Shown here one piece after another: positions 33,518 through 41,911 of a stretch of DNA of 64,000 nt. Under the pieces are notes generated by a model, which saw only the letters and a list, made by a program, of their open reading frames with translations, did no database searches and was not told where the DNA came from. Numbering within the stretch: position 1 is the stretch's first letter; every line of letters begins with the position of its first letter. Source of the DNA: Lachnospiraceae bacterium M18-1 (lineage in GTDB: Bacteria; Bacillota; Clostridia; Lachnospirales; Lachnospiraceae); NCBI GenBank assembly GCA_000403295.2, contig KE159611.1, forward strand, positions 62,001 through 126,000, given 5' to 3'. A program made the translations under genes and the position numbers.

Positions 33518-33576
33518 ACTTTATTAAATAGTTTTATTATGTTTCTAATTTTATATCTGAACACTGAATTTGTCAA
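33518..33576 (-). promoter_or_regulatory. Promoter and possible ROK operator of the polyol dehydrogenase operon
   Basis: On the minus strand TTGACA (33571-33576), a 17-base spacer and TAAAAT (33548-33553). Just downstream ACTATTTAATAAAGT (33518-33532) is an imperfect palindrome in the early transcribed region, a plausible repressor site; the adjacent ROK protein is the natural candidate. Confidence 0.7.
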
Positions 33577-33688
33577 TAGATTATAAACAGTAATTCCATT
33601 TTCGGAAATATACACAAAATCAACATCCTGTTTTTGTCTAAGATGCACATACAACCGCACAGGCAGAATCCTTCTGCTGTCCAGGCAC

Positions 33689-33722
33689 AAAAAAAAGAGA
33701 CCTCATCTCTGAAATCTCTTTC
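33689..33722 (-). terminator. Terminator of the ROK regulator gene
   Basis: On the minus strand AAAGAGA and TCTCTTT pair around a 14-base loop and run into eight T. It lies about 22 bases after the stop. Confidence 0.75.
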
Positions 33723-33743
33723 CAAAATATGTCTCCTGCCCCC

Positions 33744-34871
33744 TTATATCTGTCTCACAAAATCCTCCGTGACCCGTAATGCCGCCCCCAGAGCCGCAGC
33801 TCCCACCTGGTAGCTGCAGGCTTTTACAAACGGCCTGCTTTCCGCAAATGTATTTCTCTCCGATACTTTCTCCCATATATCCTGAATACGGGCTTCTGCA
33901 TAACTCCCCACATAGCCGCCAAGGATAATATCACAATCCAGAACCATATGGATATTGTTGACCGCGATTGCCAGATAAGACGTATATCGGTCCCAAAGCT
34001 GCACGGCTTTTTTTTCTTTGCGCTCCAATGCTGCAAAAAATTTTTCCAGTTTTCCATCCGACGCAGCGGATAAGCGTGACGCGGAGCAGTAAGCGTCCAG
34101 ACATCCTTTTTTCCCGCAATAGCAGGATTCCCCGTCCGCAACCACCGTCATATGCCCCACCTCCCCGCAGCGAAAATGATTCCCCTGTATAAGTTCCTTT
34201 CGATAGAAAATGGCCCCTCCTACCGTATTACTCAAGGACAGATAAAAGAACCTCTCCGGACCGTCCGGATGGATTCCCTCCGCATAAGCCCCGGCATTTG
34301 CATCATTCAAAAAGATACATGGGTGGGAAAAAAAGCGGCTTACCGCATCAAAAGGCACGGATTCCAAACCCAGTATATGCGAATACGTGATCATTTCCCG
34401 GTTCAGGTCGATAATCCCCGGGAAGGAAATTCCAATCCCCAGTATCCGTTCCCCGTCCGCGCCGCTTTCCTGTAAAAAGCGTTCCAGCTTTTCGCTGACC
34501 TCCCGGTAATACCCGTCTTCCGAAGCGTATGGATGATAGATCCGCTCGTATCTTAACATTTCCCCGGCAAGGTTGGTCAGCACCAGGCTGATATGGTTCT
34601 TTGTGATATCCAGCCCTACCGCCTGTTTGATGTTCACAGCCGCGGACAAAGCCTTGGCACGCCGCCCCCCGGTGGACTGCAGTTCTCCCTTTTCTTCCAC
34701 CAGCCCCTTCTCGATCAGCTCCTTCGTAATCTGCGTCACCGTCGGCAGGCTCATGTTCATCTCATGGGCAATGTCCGGGTTGGAAACTGTTCCATTCCTG
34801 CATATGTAGCGGAACACCCGGTTCCGGTTCTGTTTTTTGACTTCCATATTCGTTACTTTTTTCTTGTCCAT
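33744..34871 (-). CDS. ROK-family transcriptional regulator (XylR/NagC-like)
   Basis: 375 residues. The N-terminal winged HTH (RVFRYICRNGTVSNPDIAHE, MSLPTVTQITKELIEKGLV) is followed by a ROK sugar-kinase-like domain: GLDITKNHI, GIGISFPGIID, and the zinc motif CGEVGHMTVVADGESCYCGK with CLDAYCS. Such proteins repress sugar-uptake genes and release DNA on binding sugar. The downstream polyol dehydrogenase and GPH transporter are the probable targets. AGGAG lies six bases before the ATG. A TATAAT at 34968-34973 is the likely -10 of its promoter. Confidence 0.92.
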   Translation of the reverse strand: MDKKKVTNMEVKKQNRNRVFRYICRNGTVSNPDIAHEMNMSLPTVTQITKELIEKGLVEEKGELQSTGGRRAKALSAAVNIKQAVGLDITKNHISLVLTNLAGEMLRYERIYHPYASEDGYYREVSEKLERFLQESGADGERILGIGISFPGIIDLNREMITYSHILGLESVPFDAVSRFFSHPCIFLNDANAGAYAEGIHPDGPERFFYLSLSNTVGGAIFYRKELIQGNHFRCGEVGHMTVVADGESCYCGKKGCLDAYCSASRLSAASDGKLEKFFAALERKEKKAVQLWDRYTSYLAIAVNNIHMVLDCDIILGGYVGSYAEARIQDIWEKVSERNTFAESRPFVKACSYQVGAAALGAALRVTEDFVRQI

Positions 34872-34967
34872 ATTGACTCCTATACTTCATCAAAAAGGGC
34901 GCCAGCCGGCCAGAAAGGAAAACCTCTTCGCTATATCCCTTTTATATATCCCAAATTCATTTATTTT

Positions 34968-34973
34968 ATTATA
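34968..34973 (-). promoter_or_regulatory. -10 element for the ROK regulator gene
   Basis: Minus-strand TATAAT about 97 bases before the ATG. The -35 position has only TCCAAA, so the promoter is tentative. Confidence 0.4.
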
Positions 34974-35043
34974 GCAGAAATCTCAACGGATTTGGAACAT
35001 TCTGTTTGCTTTTTACACTTTTTTCTTTTTATCTGCATACATC

Positions 35044-35072
35044 TTGTAATCCCATTTTCCCCATGCTATAAT
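35044..35072 (+). promoter_or_regulatory. Strong promoter in front of the structured RNA and hyd genes
   Basis: TTGTAA (35044-35049), 17-base spacer, TATAAT (35067-35072). Transcription should begin near 35079. The next start codon is 270 bases away, leaving a long leader that contains an intrinsic terminator. Confidence 0.8.
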
Positions 35073-35078
35073 AAGTTC

Positions 35079-35271
35079 ACTCGTTCTGATTACTAAGAGC
35101 AGCGAAGATAGCTGTGTCTGCGTAAAAAGGCGTACTAGATAAGCTGATAATTCCTATGAATCATATATATTCGCCGTTCTTGATAGCTGCGGACCATTGG
35201 TTGGACTGCTGCTCTATAGCGGTATATTATTTTATCAGATCAATCTGCGCCCGGAACCAGGGCGCTTTTTT
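35079..35271 (+). ncRNA. Structured RNA of about 190 nt: leader/attenuator or independent small RNA
   Basis: Between a strong promoter and a strong terminator. Nested pairings: TCTGAT (35085-35090) with ATCAGA (35234-35239); AGAGCAGC (35096-35103) with GCTGCTCT (35208-35215); GTCTGC (35116-35121) with GCGGAC (35189-35194); GGCG (35129-35132) with CGCC (35172-35175). This makes one long rod with internal bulges, reminiscent of 6S RNA, though I cannot place it in a known family. There is no ribosome site with an open frame. It could be a stand-alone RNA or a riboswitch-like attenuator for hydG/hydF. Confidence 0.6.
35247..35271 (+). terminator. Terminator of the structured RNA
   Basis: GCGCCC (35247-35252) pairs with GGGCGC (35260-35265) across GGAACCA, followed by six T. 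It lies 79 bases before the next start codon. A separate palindrome, CCGAATGATCGTTCGG (35290-35305), lies between this terminator and the TM1266-like gene. Confidence 0.85.
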
Positions 35272-35350
35272 ATTCTATAGAAAGTTTCTCCGAATGATCG
35301 TTCGGATCTGCCCTGCCAGACAGCAGCATTACTAAAAAAGGAGGTCATTT

Positions 35351-35599
35351 ATGGACACCAGGATCGCCTTAATCGGCATTGTACTCGACAGCACCAGATC
35401 CGTGGACGAGCTGAACCGCCTGCTGAGCGAATACGGCAGCTACATCATCGGACGTATGGGAATCCCCTACCGGGAAAAGAACCTGTCCATTATCAGTATC
35501 GCCATGGATGCCCCGGCGGACGCCATCAGCGCGCTGTCCGGAAAACTGGGCATGCTTCCGGGCGTCAGCACCAAAACAATCTATGCAAAAACCAAATGA
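35351..35599 (+). CDS. TM1266-type putative iron-only hydrogenase system regulator
   Basis: 82 residues. MDTRIALIGIVLDSTRSVDE and the later NLSIISIAMDAPADAIS show the ACT/ferredoxin-like alpha-beta fold of the TM1266 family, which is commonly encoded beside [FeFe]-hydrogenase maturation genes and lacks a DNA-binding domain. AAAGGAGG precedes the ATG. hydG starts about 190 bases later, after a tandem repeat. The regulatory role in the family name is a prediction, not proven. Confidence 0.88.
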   Translation: MDTRIALIGIVLDSTRSVDELNRLLSEYGSYIIGRMGIPYREKNLSIISIAMDAPADAISALSGKLGMLPGVSTKTIYAKTK

Positions 35600-35638
35600 T
35601 CCACACCGCTCTTTTGCAGCCGCCAAAGTTCATACAGG

Positions 35639-35730
35639 CATACCCAAGGGCACCCCATTATGGCCATTCGGCCGTTTCACAAGGTATACCCAAGGGCACC
35701 CCGTTATGGCCATTTGGCCGTTTCACAAGG
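35639..35730. repeat. Tandem pair of 46-bp palindromic repeats before hydG
   Basis: Unit 1 (35639-35684) and unit 2 (35685-35730) share TACCCAAGGGCACCCC, TTATGGCCATT, GGCCGTTTCACAAGG and differ at only a few positions. They are followed at 35735-35760 by CTGTTTGGCCCGCTGCATCG, CGG, seen also near 591 and 5550. Each unit contains the small inverted repeat GGCCATTyGGCC. The frame from 35508 through this region is probably accidental. Confidence 0.8.
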
Positions 35731-35786
35731 TATACCTGTTTGGCCCGCTGCATCGCGGAAACAAAAAACAGGGAGGAACACAAACC

Positions 35787-37208
35787 ATGTACGACGTAAA
35801 TTCAAAATGTGCGGATGATTTTATCAGCCACGAGGAAATTCTGGACACACTGGCCTACGCGGACGAAAATAAGGAAAACGCGGAGCTGATTGACGCTCTG
35901 ATCGAGAAGGCAAAGCTTCGAAAAGGGCTGACGCACCGAGAAGCTTCGGTACTGCTTGCCTGTGAAATCAAAGAAAAGAATGAAGAGATCTTTAAACTGG
36001 CCGAACAGATCAAAAAAGATTTTTACGGCAACCGGATCGTCATGTTTGCCCCGCTGTATCTGTCCAACTACTGCATCAACAGTTGTACCTACTGCCCCTA
36101 TCATCTGAAAAACAAGCACATTGCGCGCAAGAAGCTGACCCAGGAGGAGATCCGCCGGGAGGTCATCGCGCTGCAGGACATGGGGCACAAACGGCTGGCT
36201 CTCGAAGCCGGAGAAGATCCGGTACATAACACCATGGAGTATTATCTGGAATGCATCAATACGATCTACGGCATCAAGCACAAAAACGGAGCCATCCGCC
36301 GCGTGAATATCAACATTGCCGCAACTACGGTTGACAATTACCGACTGCTCAAAGACGCAGGGATCGGAACTTATATCCTGTTCCAGGAGACCTATCACAA
36401 GGAAAGCTATCTGACCCTCCACCCGGCCGGGCCGAAGCATGACTACAATTATCACACCGAGGCCATGGATCGTGCCATGGAGGGCGGAATCGACGATGTG
36501 GGCCTGGGCGTGCTGTTCGGCCTGGATAAATACCGCTATGAGTTTGCCGGACTCCTCATGCATGCGGAGCATCTCGAAGCTGCCTTCGGCGTAGGGCCGC
36601 ACACCATCAGCGTACCCCGCCTGAAACGTGCGGACGACATTGACCCCGGTCAGTTCGACAACGGCATAGACGACGATATATTTGCAAAGCTGGTTGCCTG
36701 CATCCGGATCTCCGTCCCCTACACCGGCATGATCATTTCCACAAGGGAAAACCAGGCCACAAGGGAGCGTGTCCTGCACCTGGGCATCTCCCAGATCAGC
36801 GGCGGCTCGCGCACCAGCGTGGGCGGCTACTATGAACCGGAACCGGAGGATGAGAAGTCGGAGCAGTTCGACGTCAGCGACACCCGTTCCCTGGACGAGG
36901 TGGTACGCTGGCTGATGGAAATGGATTACATCCCCAGCTTCTGTACGGCCTGCTATCGGGAGGGCCGCACCGGAGACCGTTTTATGTCCCTGTGTAAGAG
37001 CGGGCAGATCCAGAACTGCTGCCATCCCAACGCACTGATGACATTAAAAGAATACCTGATGGACTATGCTTCGCCGGAAACCAAGGCAATCGGAGATAAG
37101 CTGATTGAGCGTGAAGTCCTCAACGTGCCCAATGAAAAAGCGCGGGCAGTCGTCATGGAAAACCTGCGTTATATCGAACAGGATAACCGGAGAGATTTCC
37201 GTTTTTAA
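35787..37208 (+). CDS. hydG: [FeFe]-hydrogenase H-cluster maturase HydG
   Basis: 473 residues from ATG 35787 (GGGAGG upstream). Radical-SAM motif CINSCTYC (CX3CX2C) near residue 96, in the ThiH/HydG context YCPYHLKNKHI. The C-terminal CTAC plus 22 residues plus Cys (CX2CX22C) holds the second iron-sulfur cluster that distinguishes HydG from ThiH. HydG splits tyrosine to p-cresol, CO and cyanide for the hydrogenase active site. hydF follows 92 bases downstream; hydE and a hydrogenase gene are not in the window. A frame reading in from 35508 is not the true start. Confidence 0.96.
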   Translation: MYDVNSKCADDFISHEEILDTLAYADENKENAELIDALIEKAKLRKGLTHREASVLLACEIKEKNEEIFKLAEQIKKDFYGNRIVMFAPLYLSNYCINSCTYCPYHLKNKHIARKKLTQEEIRREVIALQDMGHKRLALEAGEDPVHNTMEYYLECINTIYGIKHKNGAIRRVNINIAATTVDNYRLLKDAGIGTYILFQETYHKESYLTLHPAGPKHDYNYHTEAMDRAMEGGIDDVGLGVLFGLDKYRYEFAGLLMHAEHLEAAFGVGPHTISVPRLKRADDIDPGQFDNGIDDDIFAKLVACIRISVPYTGMIISTRENQATRERVLHLGISQISGGSRTSVGGYYEPEPEDEKSEQFDVSDTRSLDEVVRWLMEMDYIPSFCTACYREGRTGDRFMSLCKSGQIQNCCHPNALMTLKEYLMDYASPETKAIGDKLIEREVLNVPNEKARAVVMENLRYIEQDNRRDFRF

Positions 37209-37223
37209 TTCCATCAGACAGAA

Positions 37224-37261
37224 CGCAGGCCCGTTTGTATCGACGATTTTCATGGGCCTGC
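37224..37261 (+). other. Hairpin between hydG and hydF
   Basis: GCAGGCCC (37224-37231) and GGGCCTGC (37254-37261) pair across a 22-base loop and are followed by ATTTTATC. It may terminate part of the hydG transcripts and lower hydF expression. Confidence 0.55.
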
Positions 37262-37300
37262 ATTTTATCAAATCTGGTGATCCAACGGAGGAAATATAAT

Positions 37301-38515
37301 ATGAGTTTAAATGCCGTACCATCCGCAGACCGTATCCACATCGGAATCTTTGGAAAACGGAATGCTGGAAAATCCAGCATCATCAACGCCGTAACAGGCC
37401 AGAGCCTTGCCATTGTCTCTGATATCAAGGGCACCACCACCGATCCGGTACAAAAAGCCATGGAACTGCTGCCACTGGGTCCTGTGGTAATCATAGACAC
37501 CCCGGGTCTGGACGATGAAGGGGAACTGGGTACTCTTCGCATCCGAAAAGCGTATCAGGTTCTGAACAAAACCGACATCGCCGTACTGGTCATTGACAGA
37601 TCCGCAGGGATGACTGCCGAAGATAAAAGAATCCTGGAAAAAATCCAGGAGAAGAAAATTCCTTATGTCATCGCCTTCAACAAATCCGACCTCAATACCA
37701 ATGGGCAGGAATGCAAGCTCAGCGAATCCGCAGACCCATCCCGCTGCATCTCCGTCAGTACCCTGACCGGAGAAAATATACGGGAGCTGAAAGAACTGAT
37801 CGCAAAGCAGGTTCCTTCTGCCGGAACAGAAAAACACATCGCGGCAGATCTGATCCATCCGGGCGATTTTGTCGTCCTGGTCATTCCCATCGACAGTTCC
37901 GCTCCCAGGGGACGTCTGATCCTGCCTCAGCAGCAGACCATCCGGGATATCCTGGAAGCAGGCGGCGCAGCCATCGCAGTCAGAGATACCGAGCTGCAGG
38001 ATACACTGGCCCGGCTGGGCATGAAGCCTGCGCTGGTCATCACCGACAGCCAGGCATTCAAAAAAGTATCCGCAATTGTCCCGCAGGACATCCCGCTGAC
38101 ATCCTTTTCCATTCTGTTTGCCAGGTACAAAGGGAATCTGGAGACGGTAGTGCATGGCGCCAGGACACTGGACCTGCTGCAGGACGGGGACAAAATCCTG
38201 ATCTCCGAAGGCTGCACCCACCACCGTCAGTGTGAAGATATCGGAACTGTAAAGCTGCCCGGCTGGATCCGAAAGCATACCGGGAAGGAACTCCTCTTTG
38301 AATTTACAAGCGGGACGGAGTTCCCGGATGACCTGGGACAATACCGCCTGATCATCCACTGCGGCGGCTGTACCTTGAATGAACGGGAAATGAAATACCG
38401 CCTGCAGTGCGCCTGTGACCAAACCATCCCCATCACCAACTACGGCACAGCGATTGCCCATATGAACGGAATCCTGAACCGAAGTATTGCTCCGCTGAAT
38501 AAAAGATCATCTTAA
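37301..38515 (+). CDS. hydF: [FeFe]-hydrogenase maturation GTPase HydF
   Basis: 404 residues from ATG 37301 (GGAGG upstream). The N-terminal GTPase domain has G1 GKRNAGKSSI, G3 DTPGLDDEG and G4 NKSD. A dimerisation domain follows, and the C-terminal cluster-binding domain has CTHHRQC and, about 48 residues later, HCGGC, matching the CxH...HCxxC ligand pattern. HydF is the scaffold that receives the diiron unit built by HydE and HydG and passes it to the hydrogenase. A strong terminator follows. Confidence 0.95.
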   Translation: MSLNAVPSADRIHIGIFGKRNAGKSSIINAVTGQSLAIVSDIKGTTTDPVQKAMELLPLGPVVIIDTPGLDDEGELGTLRIRKAYQVLNKTDIAVLVIDRSAGMTAEDKRILEKIQEKKIPYVIAFNKSDLNTNGQECKLSESADPSRCISVSTLTGENIRELKELIAKQVPSAGTEKHIAADLIHPGDFVVLVIPIDSSAPRGRLILPQQQTIRDILEAGGAAIAVRDTELQDTLARLGMKPALVITDSQAFKKVSAIVPQDIPLTSFSILFARYKGNLETVVHGARTLDLLQDGDKILISEGCTHHRQCEDIGTVKLPGWIRKHTGKELLFEFTSGTEFPDDLGQYRLIIHCGGCTLNEREMKYRLQCACDQTIPITNYGTAIAHMNGILNRSIAPLNKRSS

Positions 38516-38530
38516 GGTATAAATATTTCA

Positions 38531-38575
38531 AAGGGGCATATTGCTTCGTTACTAACCGCAATATGCCCCTTTTTT
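38531..38575 (+). terminator. Terminator of the hyd unit
   Basis: AAGGGGCATATTGC and GCAATATGCCCCTT form a 14-bp stem with a 13-base loop, followed by TTTTTT. Confidence 0.92.
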
Positions 38576-38596
38576 GTTTCAAACCACTGTTATTTC

Positions 38597-40006
38597 TTAT
38601 TCCTTTCCATTAAAACAATATGTACACAGCTTGCAGGGTGACAGTCCGATAGACTCAATCAGGTCGTCAAGCCTATGATACCGCAGAGTCGTAAAATTCT
38701 GCTGCTTCCGGATCTCTTCCACCATTTCCTCGTACCGCGCACTGCACGGATCCGAATACTCTGCCAGTACATCCGGTGTCACTTCCTCCTCCCGTTCCTG
38801 GATGATCCGCCTTGTAATCAGATCCAGATCTGATTTCGAACGAGAAAAATTCAGATACTTACATCCATACAGCAGCGGCGGACACGCCGGGCGCACATGG
38901 ACCTCCTCTGCCCCGCTCCGATACAAAAATTCCGTCGTTTCCCGAAGCTGGGTTCCCCGCACAATGGAATCGTCGATCAGAAGCAGCTTTTTCCCTTTGA
39001 TCAGCTCCTGTACCGGAATCAGCTTCATACGGGCAATCAGATCTCTCTGGCTCTGATTCGCAGGCATGAAGGACCTGGGCCAGGTGGGCGTATACTTGAT
39101 AAACGGTCTTGCATACGGAATCCCCGACTCATTGGCATACCCGATAGCATGCGCGATTCCCGAATCCGGCACGCCGGCAACGATATCAGGCGATACAGAA
39201 TCACTGTCCCGCTTCGCAAGCATGCTCCCGCAGGTGTAACGCATCTCCTCCACATTCACCCCTTCATAGGATGACGTCGGATATCCATAATATACCCACA
39301 GGAAGGAGCACATCTTCATCTCTGCCCCCGGAGCACCGACGGTCTCCACGCTCTCCGGCGTCACAAAAACGATCTCTGCCGGTTTCAGTTCTTTATAATG
39401 TTCAAATCCCAGGTTGATATATGCAAAATTTTCAAAGGAAATACAGTAGCCGTCCTCCCGCTTCCCGATCACCACCGGAGTGCGTCCATATCGGTCTCTC
39501 GCCGCATAGATCCCGTCTTTTGTCATCAGCAGGATGGTCATAGATCCGTCCACAAGCTCCTGTACATAGCGAATCCCTTCTACAAGCGTATCTGACTTAC
39601 ATATCAGAGAAGCAATTAATTCTGTCGCATTGATCTGGCCGCCGCTCATCTCCTGAAAATGAGAACGGCCTGCATCATAAGTCTCTTTCAGCAGTTCTTC
39701 CAGATTGTTTACCTTTCCGACCGTTGTGATCGCAAAGCTGCCCAGGTGGGACTGAATAAGAAGTGGCTGCGGTTCATAGTCAGAAATACATCCGATTCCC
39801 AGATGCCCGTCCAGTTCTTCCGCATCCTTTTCAAACTTAGTCCGAAATGGAGAATTTTCGATATTATGAATCGCTCTCTGAAATCCTCCATTCCCATACA
39901 TCGCCATTCCGCCGCGCCGCGTGCCCAGGTGAGAATGATAGTCTACCCCGTAAAACAATTCTAAAGTACAGTTTTTCTTTGAAGCAACACCAAAAAATCC
40001 ACCCAT
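38597..40006 (-). CDS. Amidophosphoribosyltransferase-like protein lacking the N-terminal Cys
   Basis: 469 residues with the PurF layout: an N-terminal glutamine-amidotransferase-like domain and a C-terminal phosphoribosyltransferase domain with PRPP motif LLLIDDSIVRGTQ. Cysteines suited to a 4Fe-4S cluster (MCSFLWVYYG, RPACPP, SPCKLCTYC) are kept as in Bacillus PurF. However, the chain begins MGGFFGVASKKNC, with no Cys at position 1-2 that normally becomes the nucleophile, so glutamine hydrolysis should be lost. It may use ammonia, have a regulatory role, or act on another amine donor. AGGAG precedes the ATG. Leftward and solitary. Confidence 0.85.
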   Translation of the reverse strand: MGGFFGVASKKNCTLELFYGVDYHSHLGTRRGGMAMYGNGGFQRAIHNIENSPFRTKFEKDAEELDGHLGIGCISDYEPQPLLIQSHLGSFAITTVGKVNNLEELLKETYDAGRSHFQEMSGGQINATELIASLICKSDTLVEGIRYVQELVDGSMTILLMTKDGIYAARDRYGRTPVVIGKREDGYCISFENFAYINLGFEHYKELKPAEIVFVTPESVETVGAPGAEMKMCSFLWVYYGYPTSSYEGVNVEEMRYTCGSMLAKRDSDSVSPDIVAGVPDSGIAHAIGYANESGIPYARPFIKYTPTWPRSFMPANQSQRDLIARMKLIPVQELIKGKKLLLIDDSIVRGTQLRETTEFLYRSGAEEVHVRPACPPLLYGCKYLNFSRSKSDLDLITRRIIQEREEEVTPDVLAEYSDPCSARYEEMVEEIRKQQNFTTLRYHRLDDLIESIGLSPCKLCTYCFNGKE

Positions 40007-40158
40007 ATGTCTGTCTCCTTTTTTTGTCAGTCATCTGAAAGTTATACTACGGAATACTTTTCTTTCCGAAATTCGGTTCCTGTTCACTCCTGCAGGGTTC
40101 ACAGCAACAAAATTCATACACAGTTTAGCACGAAATATCTTCAAAGTCAAAGAATACA

Positions 40159-41862
40159 TTACAGCATCAACCCCCGGTACCGGTTAAAGCAGGCAAAGAT
40201 CTCCTGCCTTCTGGGCATGGCAAGACACGCCACATTGGACGGGCTCTCACACAGGCCGGCCAGACCGTTCCTGCGGAGCTTTTCCTCCAGCTTATCCACC
40301 ACTTCCTGCACAGGAGCCGCACCGCCGAAGAAATTCTTCTCCGCATAACGCACACAGTATCCCAGAGCCGTCACCTGCTCGCTGTCCGTTATCTGCTCCA
40401 CGTAGCGCAGATCAATGCTTTCCCGGTTGATCATCACGCCCTCGCGCCCCATAGTCTTCATCTTGATCCGGTCATTTCCCCGATAAGCCCTGTTCTGGCT
40501 CGGACACCTTTTGAATACAGGTTCTTTTGCAGGCTCCTCCAGCCCGCTCAGAGCAGGAAAATTCTCCGCCTCTTTTTTCGCTTCCGCCGTAATCTCTCTG
40601 GGTACATACCGGTCCATCTGTACGATCGTATCCGCGATATGGAAATACGCCCCTGAGCTGCCCGCAACGATCACAGTTGAGATTCCATAGCGTTCATACA
40701 GCTCCCGGATCCTGTCAATAAATGGCGTGATAGGTTCCATATCCCTGTGGATCACCCGCTGCATCAGCTCATCCCGGATCATAAAATTGGTGGCGCTGGT
40801 GTCCTCATCGATCAGAAGCGCCTTCGCCCCCGCCTCCATGGCTTCTACCACATTGGCCGCCTGGGAGGTGCTGCCGCTGGCATCCTCGGTATAGAATCCA
40901 CAGGTATCCTTCCCATTGGGCAGATCGTTGATAAACATGGAGATGTCCGTCTTTTTGATGCTCCGTCCATCCTCCGCACGGATCTTTACCGCAGAACCGT
41001 CCGTGATCACATACTCCCGTCCGTCCCCGGCAATGTGGTCATATACTCCAAGCTCCAGCGCTTTCAGAAGCGTTGATTTTCCATGATATCCGCCCCCCAC
41101 GATCAGAGTGATTCCCCTGCGGATCCCCATTCCGGTGAGCGTTCCCTTATGGGGCAGTTCCATAGTCACTTCCAGCTCCTTCGGGGAACGAAAGGGCACC
41201 GCCCCTTTCATAGGACGCGGCGAGATACCGGATTCCCTCGGCAGGATTGATCCATTTGCCACAAAAGCAGTCAGTCCCTGCGCCTCCAGCTGTCCCCGGA
41301 TATATTCTTGATCCTCTGCCAGGTCAATGACCCCGCGCACCTTCTTTTTATCACAGGTCCTGTAGTAAAGCGATTTCTCTACACAGTCTGGAAGAAAATC
41401 AAACAGAATCTTTTCCAGTTCCCGTGCGTTGATCGTCCGCCCATTGGCCGGAAATCCAATTTCCAGACGCACCACGATATCCCCTGTTTTTGCGTCCATA
41501 TGGAAAGCCGTCCTCTCCAGGATCTCCTGTCCGCACCTGCTGATGGAAATCAGCCCGCTCTTTCCCGAACCTTTTGCCTTAAATGCATAACTCTCCGCCG
41601 TGCGGTGAAACTGCCGGGTCAGATAATCCTGCAATGCCGCCCTCTGGCAGCTGCCGCAGTACAATTCCTTCGGAAAACCTGCGATCCCGCCCTTCATATG
41701 CACACTCACCTTTGACGGAGATGCAAATGGGTCTCCCTGTACATGGTCGATAGAAAGCACATACCCCGGAAACTGGTATGTGCCCTTCGTGTCCTTGTAT
41801 GCCGGATATCCCTTATGGTCAATCCTGTGCAGTAGATTTCTCAATTCTGTTGATGTTCCCAC
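40159..41862 (-). CDS. Predicted ABC-class ATPase (PF09818 type)
   Basis: 567 residues from a GTG start (AGGAGG nine bases upstream). The P-loop is VGGGYHGKSTLLKALELG near residue 252, with an ABC-like signature region (DTCGFYTEDASGSTSQAANV) and Walker B ALLIDEDTSATNFM. An N-terminal domain of about 230 residues and C-terminal helical part complete the family pattern. Members are soluble and of unknown role; a related trypanosome protein binds RNA, suggesting nucleic-acid work. No membrane partner is encoded nearby. The C-terminus keeps CESPSNVACLAMPRRQE, conserved in the group as I recall it. Confidence 0.85.
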   Translation of the reverse strand: MGTSTELRNLLHRIDHKGYPAYKDTKGTYQFPGYVLSIDHVQGDPFASPSKVSVHMKGGIAGFPKELYCGSCQRAALQDYLTRQFHRTAESYAFKAKGSGKSGLISISRCGQEILERTAFHMDAKTGDIVVRLEIGFPANGRTINARELEKILFDFLPDCVEKSLYYRTCDKKKVRGVIDLAEDQEYIRGQLEAQGLTAFVANGSILPRESGISPRPMKGAVPFRSPKELEVTMELPHKGTLTGMGIRRGITLIVGGGYHGKSTLLKALELGVYDHIAGDGREYVITDGSAVKIRAEDGRSIKKTDISMFINDLPNGKDTCGFYTEDASGSTSQAANVVEAMEAGAKALLIDEDTSATNFMIRDELMQRVIHRDMEPITPFIDRIRELYERYGISTVIVAGSSGAYFHIADTIVQMDRYVPREITAEAKKEAENFPALSGLEEPAKEPVFKRCPSQNRAYRGNDRIKMKTMGREGVMINRESIDLRYVEQITDSEQVTALGYCVRYAEKNFFGGAAPVQEVVDKLEEKLRRNGLAGLCESPSNVACLAMPRRQEIFACFNRYRGLML

Positions 41863-41911
41863 GTTTTATTTCCTCCTAAATTCATTCCTCACCGGTCTCT
41901 CACTTCGGCAC

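Noticed and set aside
35079..35271. Structured leader as a T-box or cobalamin, TPP or SAM riboswitch
   Set aside because: None of their core sequence motifs is visible, and the downstream genes do not fit those ligands.
35639..35730. Two 46-bp direct repeats as a CRISPR array
   Set aside because: The units abut with no spacers and only two exist; similar sequences are scattered between genes, and no cas gene is nearby.
35508..35786. Extending hydG upstream in its open frame
   Set aside because: The extension overlaps the TM1266-like gene and the palindromic repeats; a proper ribosome site and family-length start lie at 35787.
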